Positions 23,169-34,761 of a stretch of DNA of 64,000 nucleotides are shown here, one piece after another (position 1 is the first letter of the stretch; every line of letters begins with the position of its first letter). Where the stretch lies: NCBI GenBank assembly GCA_002102555.1, contig MCFL01000021.1, positions 310,001 to 374,000 of the forward strand, read 5' to 3'. The notes under the pieces are model-generated. The model was not told the DNA's origin. It ran no database searches and saw only the letters and a program-made list of their open reading frames with translations. The translations under genes and the position numbers were made by a program. The stretch comes from Catenaria anguillulae PL171 (Eukaryota; Blastocladiomycota; Blastocladiomycetes; Blastocladiales; Catenariaceae).

Positions 23169-24743
23169 ATGAACTTTCTCCGCCCAACTCCATCCGCCGC
23201 CCAGGCACCCTCCGCCGCAGACCCGCCACCCTCCCCAGGCGCCCACTCGGCCGCCTCCTCCACCACCAACCTCGACCCCGCATCCTACACGCTCGAGCCT
23301 GGCCCAACAGCCCCCATTGACCACGAGGCCTGGTTTGCGCAAGCTCACGACACCATCTCGAAATCCGTGTCGCAGTCCCTGCAAACCCTGCAGCTCTGGG
23401 AACAGCTGCGCCTTCGCCACTCGCAGCTGCAAGCCGAAGCACAGCACCTTGTTGCGACCCGCGACCACTTGGCCAGCTATGCGCAGTACTTGGACGACGA
23501 GCGCGCACGCCTGGACCTTTGGGCAAAGCAGCTCGACAGGCACGACCGCCGCAGGGCAAAGGCACAGGACAGGTTTGACGATGCGCGCCGGCGGTGGTGT
23601 GTGGCGGCGGGATTGGACCCAGACACGACGTTTGCAGTGGCGAGCTTGACGGATTCGGAGGCCGATGACGACGAGCACGAGGATGCTGGTGAGGCCACGA
23701 CGGCGTCTCAGACACTGCAGTCGAAACGGGAACGTGCTGCGGGACTCATGGGCTCAGCACTCAAGACGGCCATTTCCATTACGGGGGCCACATCCACATT
23801 GTCAAAGTTGGACAAGGCGTATCACGTACGGGATCGTGTTACGGGCGTGCCACTCTTGGGGTCACTGGTCCAGTCAGCGCTTGTGGAAGAAAGTGGTGAG
23901 GACAGAGAGGACGGTGAGCAAGACCAAGACCAAGACGAGGACGAGGAAGACGACGATGTGTGCTTGCCATCGCATGTCATTCCCTCTTCGGCCGAAGACA
24001 GTTACTCGCAACGCCGCCGCAAGGTGGGGTCTTCTGGGTCGCCTTCGCCGAATCGGATTCATCGTCGCCACCCTCTGCGCCAGCAAAGTCGTGGCTCATC
24101 CAGTGGGCGGCGCATGTCGTCAGCAGTCAATGCCAAGGACAGCAACAGGGTGGATTCCGGGTCCAGCTGCTCGTCCTCGTCTGGTTCCGATTCCGACTCA
24201 TGCACGTCAGGCTCCGAGTCCGACAATGAATCCGACACCTCCAACGCCCCTGGAATTCCCGACATCAACATCACTCACCCGTCACCGATTGCGACCTCTC
24301 AATCCATGCACTCTGCAGCGCCAACCGCACAACCCACCACCGCCACGGGGCTCGTGGGCGGCCTTCTCCGTCGTGCCGCGTCAGTCGCTAACCTAGGCCG
24401 TGTCACGTCGCTCGCCACTTCGCAATCAGACACGCCCGACAATAACAACAAGAACAACACCAACAAAACCCTGCGTCCTGCGGCCTCACAACCGCACCTA
24501 CGCAATGCTGCCGCCGCAGGCGCATCGGCCGTTGCCCGATCCGTTATCTCGACGTCTTCAGGATCGTCCAACGGCTCGTCCTCGGACCAAACCCAACGGC
24601 CCACAAGCAAGACGGGTGGCGCAGGCAGTAGCGCGCACGGGTCGCCGCAAACATCGCCCGATGTGCACCAGGTGCGCCGGTCAGCGAGCATGACGCCCAA
24701 GCCACGTTGCCGCCGCCGCCGCACGCCCGGCCCTCAAGCATGA
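23169..24743 (+). CDS. Ser-rich acidic coiled-coil protein, unknown
   Basis: This single-exon ORF of 524 residues starts at the ATG before NFLRPTP. Residues 1-50 are Pro/Ala-rich. Residues 60-145 form a helical, heptad-like region rich in Gln, Glu and Arg. Acidic tracts at about 170-185 and 250-265 flank a helix around LMGSALKTAISITG. The rest is Ser/Asp/Asn-rich and probably disordered. I recognise no domain. At the end the frame stops in a CCGCCGCC run; a second frame (24707-25087) continues with similar Pro/His/Ala-rich composition, so the true protein may be about 110 residues longer if one base is missing near 24700. Confidence 0.7.
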   Translation: MNFLRPTPSAAQAPSAADPPPSPGAHSAASSTTNLDPASYTLEPGPTAPIDHEAWFAQAHDTISKSVSQSLQTLQLWEQLRLRHSQLQAEAQHLVATRDHLASYAQYLDDERARLDLWAKQLDRHDRRRAKAQDRFDDARRRWCVAAGLDPDTTFAVASLTDSEADDDEHEDAGEATTASQTLQSKRERAAGLMGSALKTAISITGATSTLSKLDKAYHVRDRVTGVPLLGSLVQSALVEESGEDREDGEQDQDQDEDEEDDDVCLPSHVIPSSAEDSYSQRRRKVGSSGSPSPNRIHRRHPLRQQSRGSSSGRRMSSAVNAKDSNRVDSGSSCSSSSGSDSDSCTSGSESDNESDTSNAPGIPDINITHPSPIATSQSMHSAAPTAQPTTATGLVGGLLRRAASVANLGRVTSLATSQSDTPDNNNKNNTNKTLRPAASQPHLRNAAAAGASAVARSVISTSSGSSNGSSSDQTQRPTSKTGGAGSSAHGSPQTSPDVHQVRRSASMTPKPRCRRRRTPGPQA

Positions 24744-25942
24744 TAGGATCTGCTCCAACATTGGCACCCCTCGTTGGTGGTGGCGTGCCTGGTCCGCAAG
24801 TGGTTGTGTTGCCTGCACCCACTCAGTTGCCGTACTACCACCATGCACATGCGCATGCACATGTGGCAGGGCCACCGCACCTCTTGCACCAGCAATCCAT
24901 GCCCAACTTGTCGATGCATGCGCCGGCGGCGTCACCCAGGCTTGGTGTGGATGAGCTGGGCACCGTGTTGAGTGCCGTGTCGACCGTTGCGAGCGTGGCA
25001 CAGTCGGTTGGAGGGGCTAGCGCGGCAGGCGCCGGTCAAATCTGTTGGCGGGTATGTGTTGGGCAAGGTTTGAGCCAGGGCAGTTGAGTTGAAGCTGTGT
25101 TGCGGGCTTCAGGAGGAAATCAAACGAATGGCTTAAGGACCAGTGGATGGAAATACCTTTTCTTTTCTTTTTTTTTCTATGTATATTTGCGTGTGTTGTA
25201 GCATTAGCCATATCATTATCAATAGAATTCCCTTGACGAAATAAGCCCTTGTTCCCACTCACCTTGCACATGTCAAGTTCCACTTGGATTTCACATATAT
25301 GTAACAACATTTACTGCGAGCGCAGTATTGCATTCGCGTAACAAGTCAATGTGGCGGACGTGACTTGAACCGCCCATCGATAACGCTGGGCAACACTGCA
25401 TGGTGGCTATTCAGGCGGCTCGAGACATTTCAGAGGCCGTCAGCACAGGGCCAAAATTATCGATGGGTGACTCAGCGGAACGCAACAGCTGTTGGGGGCT
25501 CCCGAGTCGGACGGATTCAAGTGTTTGGCTCTGTTTTGGCTCATTGAGCCATAAAATAAAATGTGAACCCGCGAGAGGCTAGGTAGGCACCTCAGGCTAG
25601 CGAGGTAGCAGAACATCAAGTGCAGGTAATGATTGTCTCGCATGCAGACATATGGACTCTGGACTCTTGTCGCGTCCGATCGATGGTTCTCGCATCGATC
25701 CGATCCGATTTGGCCCTTCGCTGACGTTCGCTCGACCGTGTGGAACGGGCTGGTGCCTTGCACGCACATTCACGTTGAGGTGACGAATCCGATCCTCGAG
25801 GTGGTGCCAGTGCAACACGTCCCAACCACCAGTACAAAAGGCCAGCAAGACCCCTCTTCCCGTTCCTCCTGAGATAGCCCCGTGTTGATTCCTCGCGATT
25901 TCGATTGAATCCATCATTTTGTCTCTCACTTCAGCCATCACC
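24744..25942. other. intergenic, 1.2 kb
   Basis: The first 340 bases may be the shifted C-terminal continuation of the preceding gene (open in another frame to 25087). The rest has no recognisable ORF, tRNA or repeat; the last 100 bases are the peroxiredoxin promoter. Confidence 0.45.
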
Positions 25943-26813
25943 ATGTCGTGTATGTGTCTGCCCCCACAGACGTCCTGCGAATACCTAGATCCACCAAAAC
26001 TTACGTGCTTCCGCCTGTCCCATCTGTAGCCGTCATCCGCAAGCCCCTCCCCGCCTTCAAGGCCCCGCTCGTGCTCCCCTCGGGTGAGATCAAGGAGGTG
26101 ACCAACAAGGATACCTCGGCAAGTGGCTCATTCTTGTCTTCTACCCGCTCGGTCCGTCCCGCCCTCTATCATACTTTGCTCTCGCACATTGATGCTCTGT
26201 GCTTGATCCTGACTGCCCGCGACGTTGTGTTTCCGCATCGCAGACTACACCTTCGTGTGCCCCACTGAGCTCCTTGCCTTCTCGGACTCGATTGCCAAGT
26301 TCCAGGCCGTTGGCGCCGAGGTCGTTGGTGTGTCTTGCGACTCCGAGTACACTCACTTGAGCTGGACCACGACGCCCCGCAAGCAGGTATGTCCATCCCG
26401 TGACTTGCATGGATCCTATGAATTATGATGACTGAAATTTCTAATTCTCATTCTCCAATCCACTCGGTTCAAACGATGCGCAGGGCGGTCTCGGTCCCGA
26501 CTTCAAGCTCCCGTTGCTCGCCGACCGTACCCGCCACCTTTCGACGTCGCTCGGATGCTTGATTGAGGAGGACGGCCACCCGTTCCGTGCCACTTACTTT
26601 GTCAACCCCGAAGGTGTTGTTGTTGCTGCGCACATTAACGATGCGCCTGTTGGCCGGTCGGTCGACGAGACGCTGCGCACCGTGCAAGCATTCCAGTTTG
26701 TGGCCAAGCACGGCGAGGTGTGCCCCGTCAACTTCAAGCCCGAGGACCGCAAGGTCGGACTTGTTCCCGACCCCAAGAAGGCCAAGGAGTACTTTGAGAA
26801 GGTCAACGCCTGA
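25943..26813 (+). CDS. typical 2-Cys peroxiredoxin (one-base frame break)
   Basis: This thiol peroxidase reduces hydrogen peroxide with a peroxidatic Cys in YTFVCPTE and a resolving Cys in HGEVCPVNF. Exons are 25943-25949, 26030-26151, 26244-26386 and 26484-26813 (TGA). The GGLG and C-terminal YF motifs mark the hyperoxidation-sensitive eukaryotic type. Frame must shift by one base at about 26112: AAGGAT is followed by TACCTCGGCAAGTGG, which restores the conserved GKWLILVFYPL strand. A missing T in the assembly is the simplest reading. An alternative donor at 26123 keeps frame but deletes that strand. Behind the TGA the same frame stays open for 56 codons (see 26814-26984). Confidence 0.9.
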
Positions 26814-26984
26814 CTCGATGATGATACCGAGGATCCAATGGATTTGGACATGGATGTAGACGCAAGTGGTAAGGGCGACGCTGACGCCAAGAAGCAGATC
26901 AAGCGCAGGGCGCCCGAGCCATCGAGTCCTTCCTCCGCGTCGCAGGTCCAAGAGTCGGATCGCAAGCGGACAAAGACCGATTAG
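26814..26984 (+). other. in-frame extension after peroxiredoxin TGA (possible readthrough)
   Basis: The peroxiredoxin frame continues through TGA C for 56 sense codons to TAG at 26982. The peptide is acidic first (DDDTEDPMDLDMDVD), then carries two basic clusters (KKQIKRR and DRKRTKTD) like a bipartite nuclear signal. Such composition is atypical of a random 3' UTR. Confidence 0.5.
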
Positions 26985-27280
26985 TTTTCCGCTCTTGTCG
27001 TGTATTCTACTCTCCTTCTCCCGTCTCTTTTTCTTTTGTGTGTCTCTCAATTAATTGGAACAAAGTAACAAGGAAACTCTTTTGGACACGGTATAGAGCG
27101 ACCTTGGGAGTGTCTGTTGAATCCACATTACTTATCCTCAATCCTCCATTGAATTGAGAAAATTCGGATGAGATCACCACGCACCGCACTTCCGACTTCA
27201 TTCATAGGGACACCAACTTATCGAATGCACAGTCAATCTTATCAATAACTCGAAGCATTCCTCCAACTGAACTGCTCACC

Positions 27281-29961
27281 ATGGATCCGGCGCAAGAACA
27301 GCCCCGCACGGGCATGGGATCGTTTCGCATGCGCCGACAGGGCAGCCGCCGTCGCGGTGCCGGAGGCTCAACCTCAAGTGATCCTCATCCGGGCGGCGGA
27401 CGTCCTCTTGATCTCGGCACCGGCCACAGGAGCACCATCGGGCCCAATGCACCGACCGGACCGACCGCACAGGGACCCGTCACACCGACTCGCGCAATTG
27501 CTCCGACCTCGGGGGAGGATCACCCGATCGCTGGCACCGTGACTCAGGGCGGACGAGACACAAGTGGTGGTGCCGTTGTTGGATGGGGACCGGTCCCGCC
27601 GCCGCCGCTATCCATTCCACAATCGCTTGGGCCGGGCTCGACACTAGCGACGCCAGCAAGTGGGGCAAGCGGGGCTTTGCACATGACCCATGCATCGCCG
27701 TCGGATTTTTCTGTTCCTGCAGGCGGGGCCGCAGGATCGATTCCACATCCCGCACCGACTCCGGCAACCGTAGGACCCTTGTATCCGCAGTCGCATTTCC
27801 ATCCACATGCGCACATGCCCGCCCATACAAGCCAGCCTACAGTCACCATGCCAGCAAGCAGCACTGGCCACCGGATCAGCTCTCACATGCACGATCTGGC
27901 ACTCGTCTCCCCCTTTTCATCCCCCTCACATGCGCCCGGCGTTCCCCCTCCACCTCCCGCCATCCCATCCCCCTCGCACTACTACTCACCCACGCACGCT
28001 CCGCTCCCCAACGGTCCGTACGTCGCCTACCCAGGTCCGTATGGCTGGCCAGCCACCCAAAGGCATTCACCGCCCGCACACTCATCCCCACACATGGGAC
28101 AATACGCGTCCCCACCACCGCCCGCCGCCTTTCTCGCGCACCAGCACAACTTGCACCGGTCGCCAGCCTCGCCATCCCACCGCGGATCGCCGCGGGCTGG
28201 TATGGCACACAGTCCTCGCGAACCCAGCCATAGGAAGACTCCAGTGACCCCGCCGACGGGCGTCTCTCATGGCACTGGAGGGGGCCGAATGAGTGGATCG
28301 GGTAGAAGTGGGGCGGGCAATCGATCCGGGTCTGGCCGGCGGTTCCATTCGCATCAACAGCACTTGCAGCAGCAACTGGGCCCGCCCGTTCCATTCCGGT
28401 TGCCTGGTTCAGGCACAGGACAGGCAAATCAGTCGACCAAGTCGCCAGCTCCTTCGCCAGTGCCGCGAACAGTGCAAACAATTCAACCGCCGCCATCACC
28501 AACACCAAATCGCACCAACCAGCGTCACAGCCACTCACATCCAGCACATACATCACCACACTTGCCACACTTTGCCACAGGGGCCCACACGCCTCAATCG
28601 CCACAATCCCCGCCGCCTGTAGCGGCACTCCCCACTTCCTCGCCAACGTCGCCCACACCCAAAGACCTTCCTCGCCTTGGGTCCACGCCCGTGTCTACCA
28701 ACCGCCGCCTCGCTCAGCGGCAAAAGCAGATCGATTATGGGAAAAACACTCTTGGGTATCAAAACTATATTGCGGCCGTGCCAAAGGCCAAGCGCAAGCG
28801 AGCAGATCCAGTCACACCCGACAAGGCAGCAGAGTGTTCTGCGAGGAGTTGGGCCGCGCAGATCAAGAAGTGGCGGAGGGAGTTGCATCAGTGGGTACGA
28901 CCACACGTATTTCAGTGGAATTGTAATTTTTTTTTTCGACTTGGATCTCACCTGCACGAGTTGATGCTGTACACAGGACAATTCGGCCAATGGAGGAGGC
29001 GGCGTCACGGATTCAAGGTCGCCAGTTGGCTCGCCCTCCTTTTCGCCACGAGCAAACTCGACTCATTACGCGGATCGATCCAGCGACCTGGACAACGACC
29101 ACGACCCATCTTCCACGTCGGCATCCTCGTCCTCGGAAGGGCATAGCCCAACACTTGCGGCTACGCGGCGCCATGCTCGCCACCGGCACTCGACCGACGC
29201 CATTCCTCCACCTCCACTGTCGTCGTCGCCGCCCGGCAGCTTGCACCGCGCATCGCCACCTCCATCACTCATGCACGCGTGGCCAGAGCGTCCACACTCA
29301 CCGCCGTTGGTGCGCGCATCGGCATCCTCGGGTACATGCTCGCCGCCGCCAAGATCCGAAACCGCATGGTCGGTGGCCGACTCGATGGCCGAGTCGTGGG
29401 GAACCGAGCAGGAAGAGGCCGTGCGCAGGGTATTGACGTTGCAAGGCCAGGGGGACGAGGAGGAGGAACACACGCAAACAAGGCGTGGTGTCGTGTTCCA
29501 GGATTCACTCCCGAGTCCGAGTGTCGAGTCGGCCGCCTCGACCGCAGCCAATGCCAATGTGCGGGCCTCGGCGGCCTCTGGCGGCTCAGCGGCGGCGCCC
29601 GACGATCTCCCGCCGTATCTCACCCCGCAAGGGTACATGCACTATTACCCGCCGTTTATGCTGTCGTCGTCGATTGCCGGCGGATTGCCCTTGTTTCGGC
29701 GGCCGCGGCGCGCGTCGGATGCGAGCACGACGAGTCATGGGACTGCCAGGTCTGGTGGACGTGCAGCAGCTGCGGGAAGGGCGGGTGGTGGGGCAACGGG
29801 GACAGAGTATTCAGTGTCCGATTCGGAAATGTCGGTCAGGGATGATGTACGTCGTTTTCATGTGGCTGTCGGTGCGGATTGCGTTGGTTAAAGCGACTGA
29901 CCGTGTCCCATTTTTGGTGTAGATTTATGCGGCGGAGTATGAATGGGCGTGGGAACGGTAG
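27281..29961 (+). CDS. SLBP: histone mRNA stem-loop-binding protein
   Basis: SLBP binds the 3' hairpin of replication-dependent histone mRNAs and drives their processing, export and translation. Exons are 27281-28894, 28977-29846 and 29923-29961 (TAG), giving 840 residues. The RNA-binding domain spans about residues 475-538: RQKQIDYGKNTLGYQNY, VPKAKRKR, the TPDK version of the phosphorylated TPNK loop, SARSWAAQIKKWRRELHQW. The first intron falls just after the final Trp. The remaining 90 percent is Pro/Ser/His-rich low complexity, far longer than the roughly 270-residue animal proteins. The tail has its own acidic and Ser-rich parts. Yeasts lack SLBP, so a fungal copy suggests an ancestral histone mRNA system. 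Confidence 0.93.
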
Positions 29962-30534
29962 CGATGACCAGTCATGGATCGGGTTCTGCTGTCAGCTAGT
30001 TCAAGTTTTCCGGAAGTGCTGAGGGTCAATCAATGGGTTGCTGCTGTGTATCATAGGAACAGATTTCATCCACTACGTACAAGGAGAGAATGAACTGGGC
30101 AAGTATATTCCTTGTTCCAATGACTCAAGAACATTGCATTGCGCTGGGATTCGCTTGCTTCTATATTACATATTTACTTGCCACCACCACTCGTCACCAA
30201 AGCGAAGCCTGAGGCATGAAGGTTTCAATCGAATGAGCTATATCTTGTCGCTCACCCGCACTCAGCTCAGTCTTCAGACTTTCTTGACAGTTCAAGTGAG
30301 CGAGCCATCACTCACGACCGCACACAGCAAAGAAAGCGACTCCAATGGCGTCGGTTTCGATGGCCATAGCATCGGCTCCAATACGTAAGGTTACATTGAT
30401 GGAAATGGGAGCAACGGATGCAAGCACAAAAAGGTGATGAACGAACGCAAAATAAGCAATAATGTGACAAGGCGAAAAAGGGGTAAATAGACAACTACTC
30501 ACAACTAGCGCAAGTCGACCAGAACGCCGACAAC
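29962..30534. other. intergenic, convergent 3' flanks
   Basis: This sits between the SLBP stop and the stop of 5'-nucleotidase B. It should hold both terminators. No gene or repeat was seen. Confidence 0.5.
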
Positions 30535-33211
30535 CTAGGCAGCGACAAAGCGCACACCAGGCTGGAACTTGGCAGCAGGAATGTCGAGGACCTTGGCGGC
30601 CTTGACGTACTCGAGAGCCAAATCACTCAACATCTGGCGCGTCTCGTAGTTCTTGACGAGCTCGGCAGGGAGAATGGCATCGCCACCAATGTTGGAGAGG
30701 AAGTCGACCATGACAATCTCGTACGTCTTGGCGGCATCAAGCGCCTCCCACTTGCCCTCGGACACCTCGACCTCGACCTTGGACACGCGCGCAAACTTGG
30801 CCTTGCTCGAGTCGAGCTCGGCGCGCAGACCAGCGTACTGGGCAAACGACGTCACCTTCTTGCCGTCGGCGCGGAGGCCGTCCGAGTTCTGGGTCAAGGC
30901 AATGTTCTCGAGCATGGCAACCACCTGGGCACCAGTCATGGGCACGGTCGTGGCCGTGTTGGGGAAGGGAAGCACAGTCAAGATGGTACCAACGGTGATG
31001 TCGCCAGCGGCAATATCGGAACGGAGACCACCAACGTTGGTCATACCAATGACGGGGTTGTTGGCGGGGCTCTTGTACGACTGACGGAGGGTGTCGGCAA
31101 CAAACCATCCAATGGCGCAACCAATACCGTTGCACGAGCCGCGGGACATGGCGTTCGGGGTGGAGCCGATCACAGTCTTGGCAATGGCATCGAAGGGCTC
31201 GCGCCACTTCTTGACAATCTCTTGGGTGGCATTGTGCTGGGGAATGTCCATGGTGAGCTGAATCGGGTCGCCGTTGAGGGCAGTCAACTTGCTCTCAGCA
31301 TCCCACGAGATTTGCAGACGACCAACCCACTCGCCCCAGGCCTTGGCCTGCACAATGTAAGTGTCCTCGCCAGCAGCGTTCTTGACGGGCAACGGGTACG
31401 TGGCGCGGACACCAGCAAGCGACGAGTTCTTGTGCATGAGCGAGTGCGAGTGACCACCAACAATGACCGAGATACCCTTGGTTGAGGCAGCAACGACACG
31501 GTCGTCCTCAAGACCGTTGTGTGACACAGCAATAATACGCTTGATGCCGAGCGAGTGGAGCTTGTCAACGGCACGCTGAACGGGGCCGTTGGCACCGGCG
31601 GGGTCCGAGAACTTGGCAAGCCTTCCAGCTGCACTGATGTCGGGCGTGGTCCGCGTAATGAAGCCAATGCATCCAATACGGGTGCCGAATCTAAGAAAGG
31701 GGAATAGCAGGGAGGGTTGTGAGTAAATTGAGCGATTTATACGCGTGGCCGCGTTCAAAAACCGAAGAACATACTTGGTGAACACGGTGTAAGGGGCAAT
31801 AAGACCGTTAAGGCCAGGCTCGGCCGACGTATCAATGTTGGAAGAGATGGCGGGCATGTTGAGCTTCTTGATGAAGTTGCCGAGGTGCGCCGGTCCATCG
31901 TCAAACTCGTGGTTGCCAACGGCGAACGCATCAAGGCCGATTGCGTTCATGTACTCAGCCGTCACATTGCCCTTGTAGTAGTTGTAGAAGAGGGTGCCTT
32001 GGAATTCGTCACCGGCATCGACCATGTACACGTTGGGATCCTTCTCGCGGATCGAGTCAACGAGGGTCTTGATGCGAGCAATGCCACCAAAGCACCTGCG
32101 ATCGGCACGGTTCTTTTCGGTGCAGTCGATACCCGACGACGAGAACTCGTCCATGCGGGCGTGAATGTCGTTGGTGTGAATGAGGGTCATCTGGAAAGGC
32201 TTGTTGTCGTTGGGCAAGGGCTTCTTGATGAGCTCTTCGCCGCCGTAGCCGGGGACATAGGGCTGGTTGGGCGCGCCAGTGAAGGGGACGCAAGTGAAGC
32301 ACGGAGGGTCCACAGGCTTGGGAGGGTCGACGGGCTTGGTGTCGTTCTTGGGGGGAGTCACGGGGTCGGTTCCGTTGGTCGGTGGCTCAATGGGCTTGGT
32401 GTCGTTCTTGGGTGGGCGAGGGCGCTTGCCATAGGCGGGCAACTTGCCGCCGTACACGGGAATGTGCACAACGGGCTCGTGGCCGGGGTACTTGCCAGTG
32501 CCAATCTGCTTGGGATCCTCCCTGAAAAAGAAGTATCAGGAACGCGAGAACGGATGAAACTTGTCAGTCAGAGAATCACAGGTGCGCGGACTGTGAGCGC
32601 GAGACAGGTGAGACAGCTGCATGCGCATGCATATGCGGAACTGATCACAGAAAGGGGGATAAAGAAGCGAGAGCAACGGTGGTAATTGGAGAGGCGATGC
32701 GTGCGCAAGACAAGGGAAGTCACAGCTAAGGGGGATAGGATAAGAAACAAGGAGGATCATACCAAGGGTAAGCCTGACGATCGGGCTTGTAGTGCGGGTT
32801 CTTGCCGTAATGGCCGGGCGTCTTATCACCCTTGGACGGCGACTTGTCGCCACCCTTGGCGGGAGCAGGGCGCTTGCCGTAAGCCGGAGCGGGCGCATCG
32901 TACGAACCAGTCGGCTCAGCACCTGCGGCGGGGGCCGGGGCAGCACCGTCGTAAGCACCCGTGGGCTTGGCGGGAGCCGGAGCAAGCTGAGCCTTGTCAT
33001 CACCGTAGAGACCGCCGTCGACGGGGGCAGCAACCTGTGTGGGGGCAGCCTGCGTCACATCGGCAGCACCGTAACCGTAGTTATCGGCGACGGTCGTCGG
33101 GACGGCGGGCGCCTTGGCGTGGTGCTTGGGATGACACTTGTGGGCGGGCGCTGGGTGAGCAACGGCCGAGGCGGCAACAAGGGCCAGGATCGAGAGGATC
33201 GAGAGCTTCAT
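30535..33211 (-). CDS. secreted 5'-nucleotidase, copy B
   Basis: Exons are 33211-32763, 32521-31775 and 31690-30535 (TAG), giving 783 residues. A signal peptide (MKLSILSILALVAASAVA) and HPAPA are followed by about 200 residues of Pro/Ala/Lys-rich linker with KNDTKP repeats carrying N-glycosylation sites. Catalytic motifs are HTNDIHAR, GGIARIKT, DAGDEFQG, GNHEFDD, SHNG and GGHSH; the C-terminal domain has NVGGLRSD and IGGDAILP. The Glu in DAGDEFQG replaces the usual Gln or Asn. The first intron (241 bases) splits a Trp codon TG/G exactly as in copy A, whereas copy A's other four introns are absent. It likely anchors or spaces the enzyme at the wall through its long linker. Confidence 0.94.
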
Positions 33212-34761
33212 GGCTGTGATGTGATGAGAGTGGAGTGGAGGATGGTGGTGTGATTGGCCAATCTACGGGCCCGTCTATGAAAGTCTAACGACACGGAAAG
33301 TGGAGGAGTGAAGGGATAAGGAAGAGAGGATGGGGAGAGGACTCGAAACCTGGCAGCCGGTGGGCAAATGGTTGCGATGGGGGTTGGTTGGATCTTATAC
33401 GTAACGGGCGATGGACTTGGGGATGTCCTAGGCCGCCGTCTCATTGGTCCCTTCGGACTGCAGCTGGTGGCAACAATGCAGCAACACGTTTGTCATCAGC
33501 CCACACAAAACGTGCAGGGTTTTTCAGAGGCAGGGTAACATGACAGCCGTGTGCCTGCATTTTGTTGGTGTACGGAGGCGCCGAAAGCCAGCTAACAACA
33601 AAACATCAAGAACGCCTGCCATCGCTGGCGATTTTCCCATGCATGCATTGCTTCTTCTCTGTGTTATGCATCATTTCTTCCGACAACTCCTCGTCCCTTC
33701 CGAGATCGTCCGGATCTTGAACGGTTGGCCAGCCAAGATGTGTTTGACCTTGACACCTTTGGCTCCATGGCCAATGATCTCCATTCTTCCCTTCCTTTGG
33801 GCTCATGGCTTTGTGGCTGATCAAGTGGCTGGGATTCAGGGTGTTGGGATGTGAAACATTCTAAGGGCGCGTCGTTGACACTCTCTGAAACACGCGCCTC
33901 ACACATCATCAACTTCCCCGTCATGCATGCATGAAACTGGATAGTGTGGATGGATGATCCTCGATGCAGCGATCGTGGTGATACATGCGCGCGTCCAATG
34001 TCCGCATTGTGTCAGTGTCACCAGTCCATGCTGCGTTATTTACCTCCCGTCAATGAAAAGGCTGCGCCGGGATATATGGGTGGGTCAATTACAGTTGGTG
34101 CTTGATTGCTGGCACCAAGCGAGTTGGTTCTGTGAGAGGTGGCGGCCGCTCGGTCGCGCGCGCGCGGCAGTCTTGTAGTCAGTGGCAGAATGGAATTGCT
34201 CGTCAGTCGTTGCACCTTGAGGACGTCGACTCGGTGCCGCCAACAGCAGAGGTGTTGACAATGCTTTGTGAATACAGGCAAGGAAACAACAAGTTGGACA
34301 CGCCGACGAGGCCAACTGGCCCGTAGCTACCGTCATGATTCAAATTGAGGTCCACGCTCTCGCATACATAAAATCAAGCGCTGTACCTTTTCGCCAGCGG
34401 GTGCTCAAGATCCTGGGGAGGGGGTATTGCTGCAACTCGTTCTTCGAGGTGATACAGCTCAGTCAGATCTTATCTTACAACCAAAGAATTGAAATTAATA
34501 TGGACGTGAATCCCAAGACAACCCGGTCGGGCTGCGGGGATGCACATATGAATGACTTGCGCACTCGGAATCTCAACACTCAAGTACAGCGCATACAACC
34601 AGCCATTTGGGCATGGATGGTGGTTTCTGGGTAGAACGGAGTTTGCGAGTGGGAACAGAGTGTATTTGGTTACAGTGCAGTCAATCATTATGGAAAATCA
34701 ACGGATATGCACAGTTCGTCAAGAGAAAATAGGCAAAAATAGAGACTCAGCACGGTCCATC
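33212..34761. other. intergenic, 1.55 kb
   Basis: This is the largest gene-free stretch in the window. It begins with the promoter of 5'-nucleotidase B and ends at the 3' flank of the tyrosinase. Short ORFs on both strands look random. A GC dinucleotide run is near 34155. I see no RNA gene or mobile element. Confidence 0.5.

Noticed and set aside
26811-26813. Selenocysteine at the peroxiredoxin TGA
   Set aside because: Both catalytic cysteines are present as Cys codons upstream, and fungi generally lack selenocysteine machinery.
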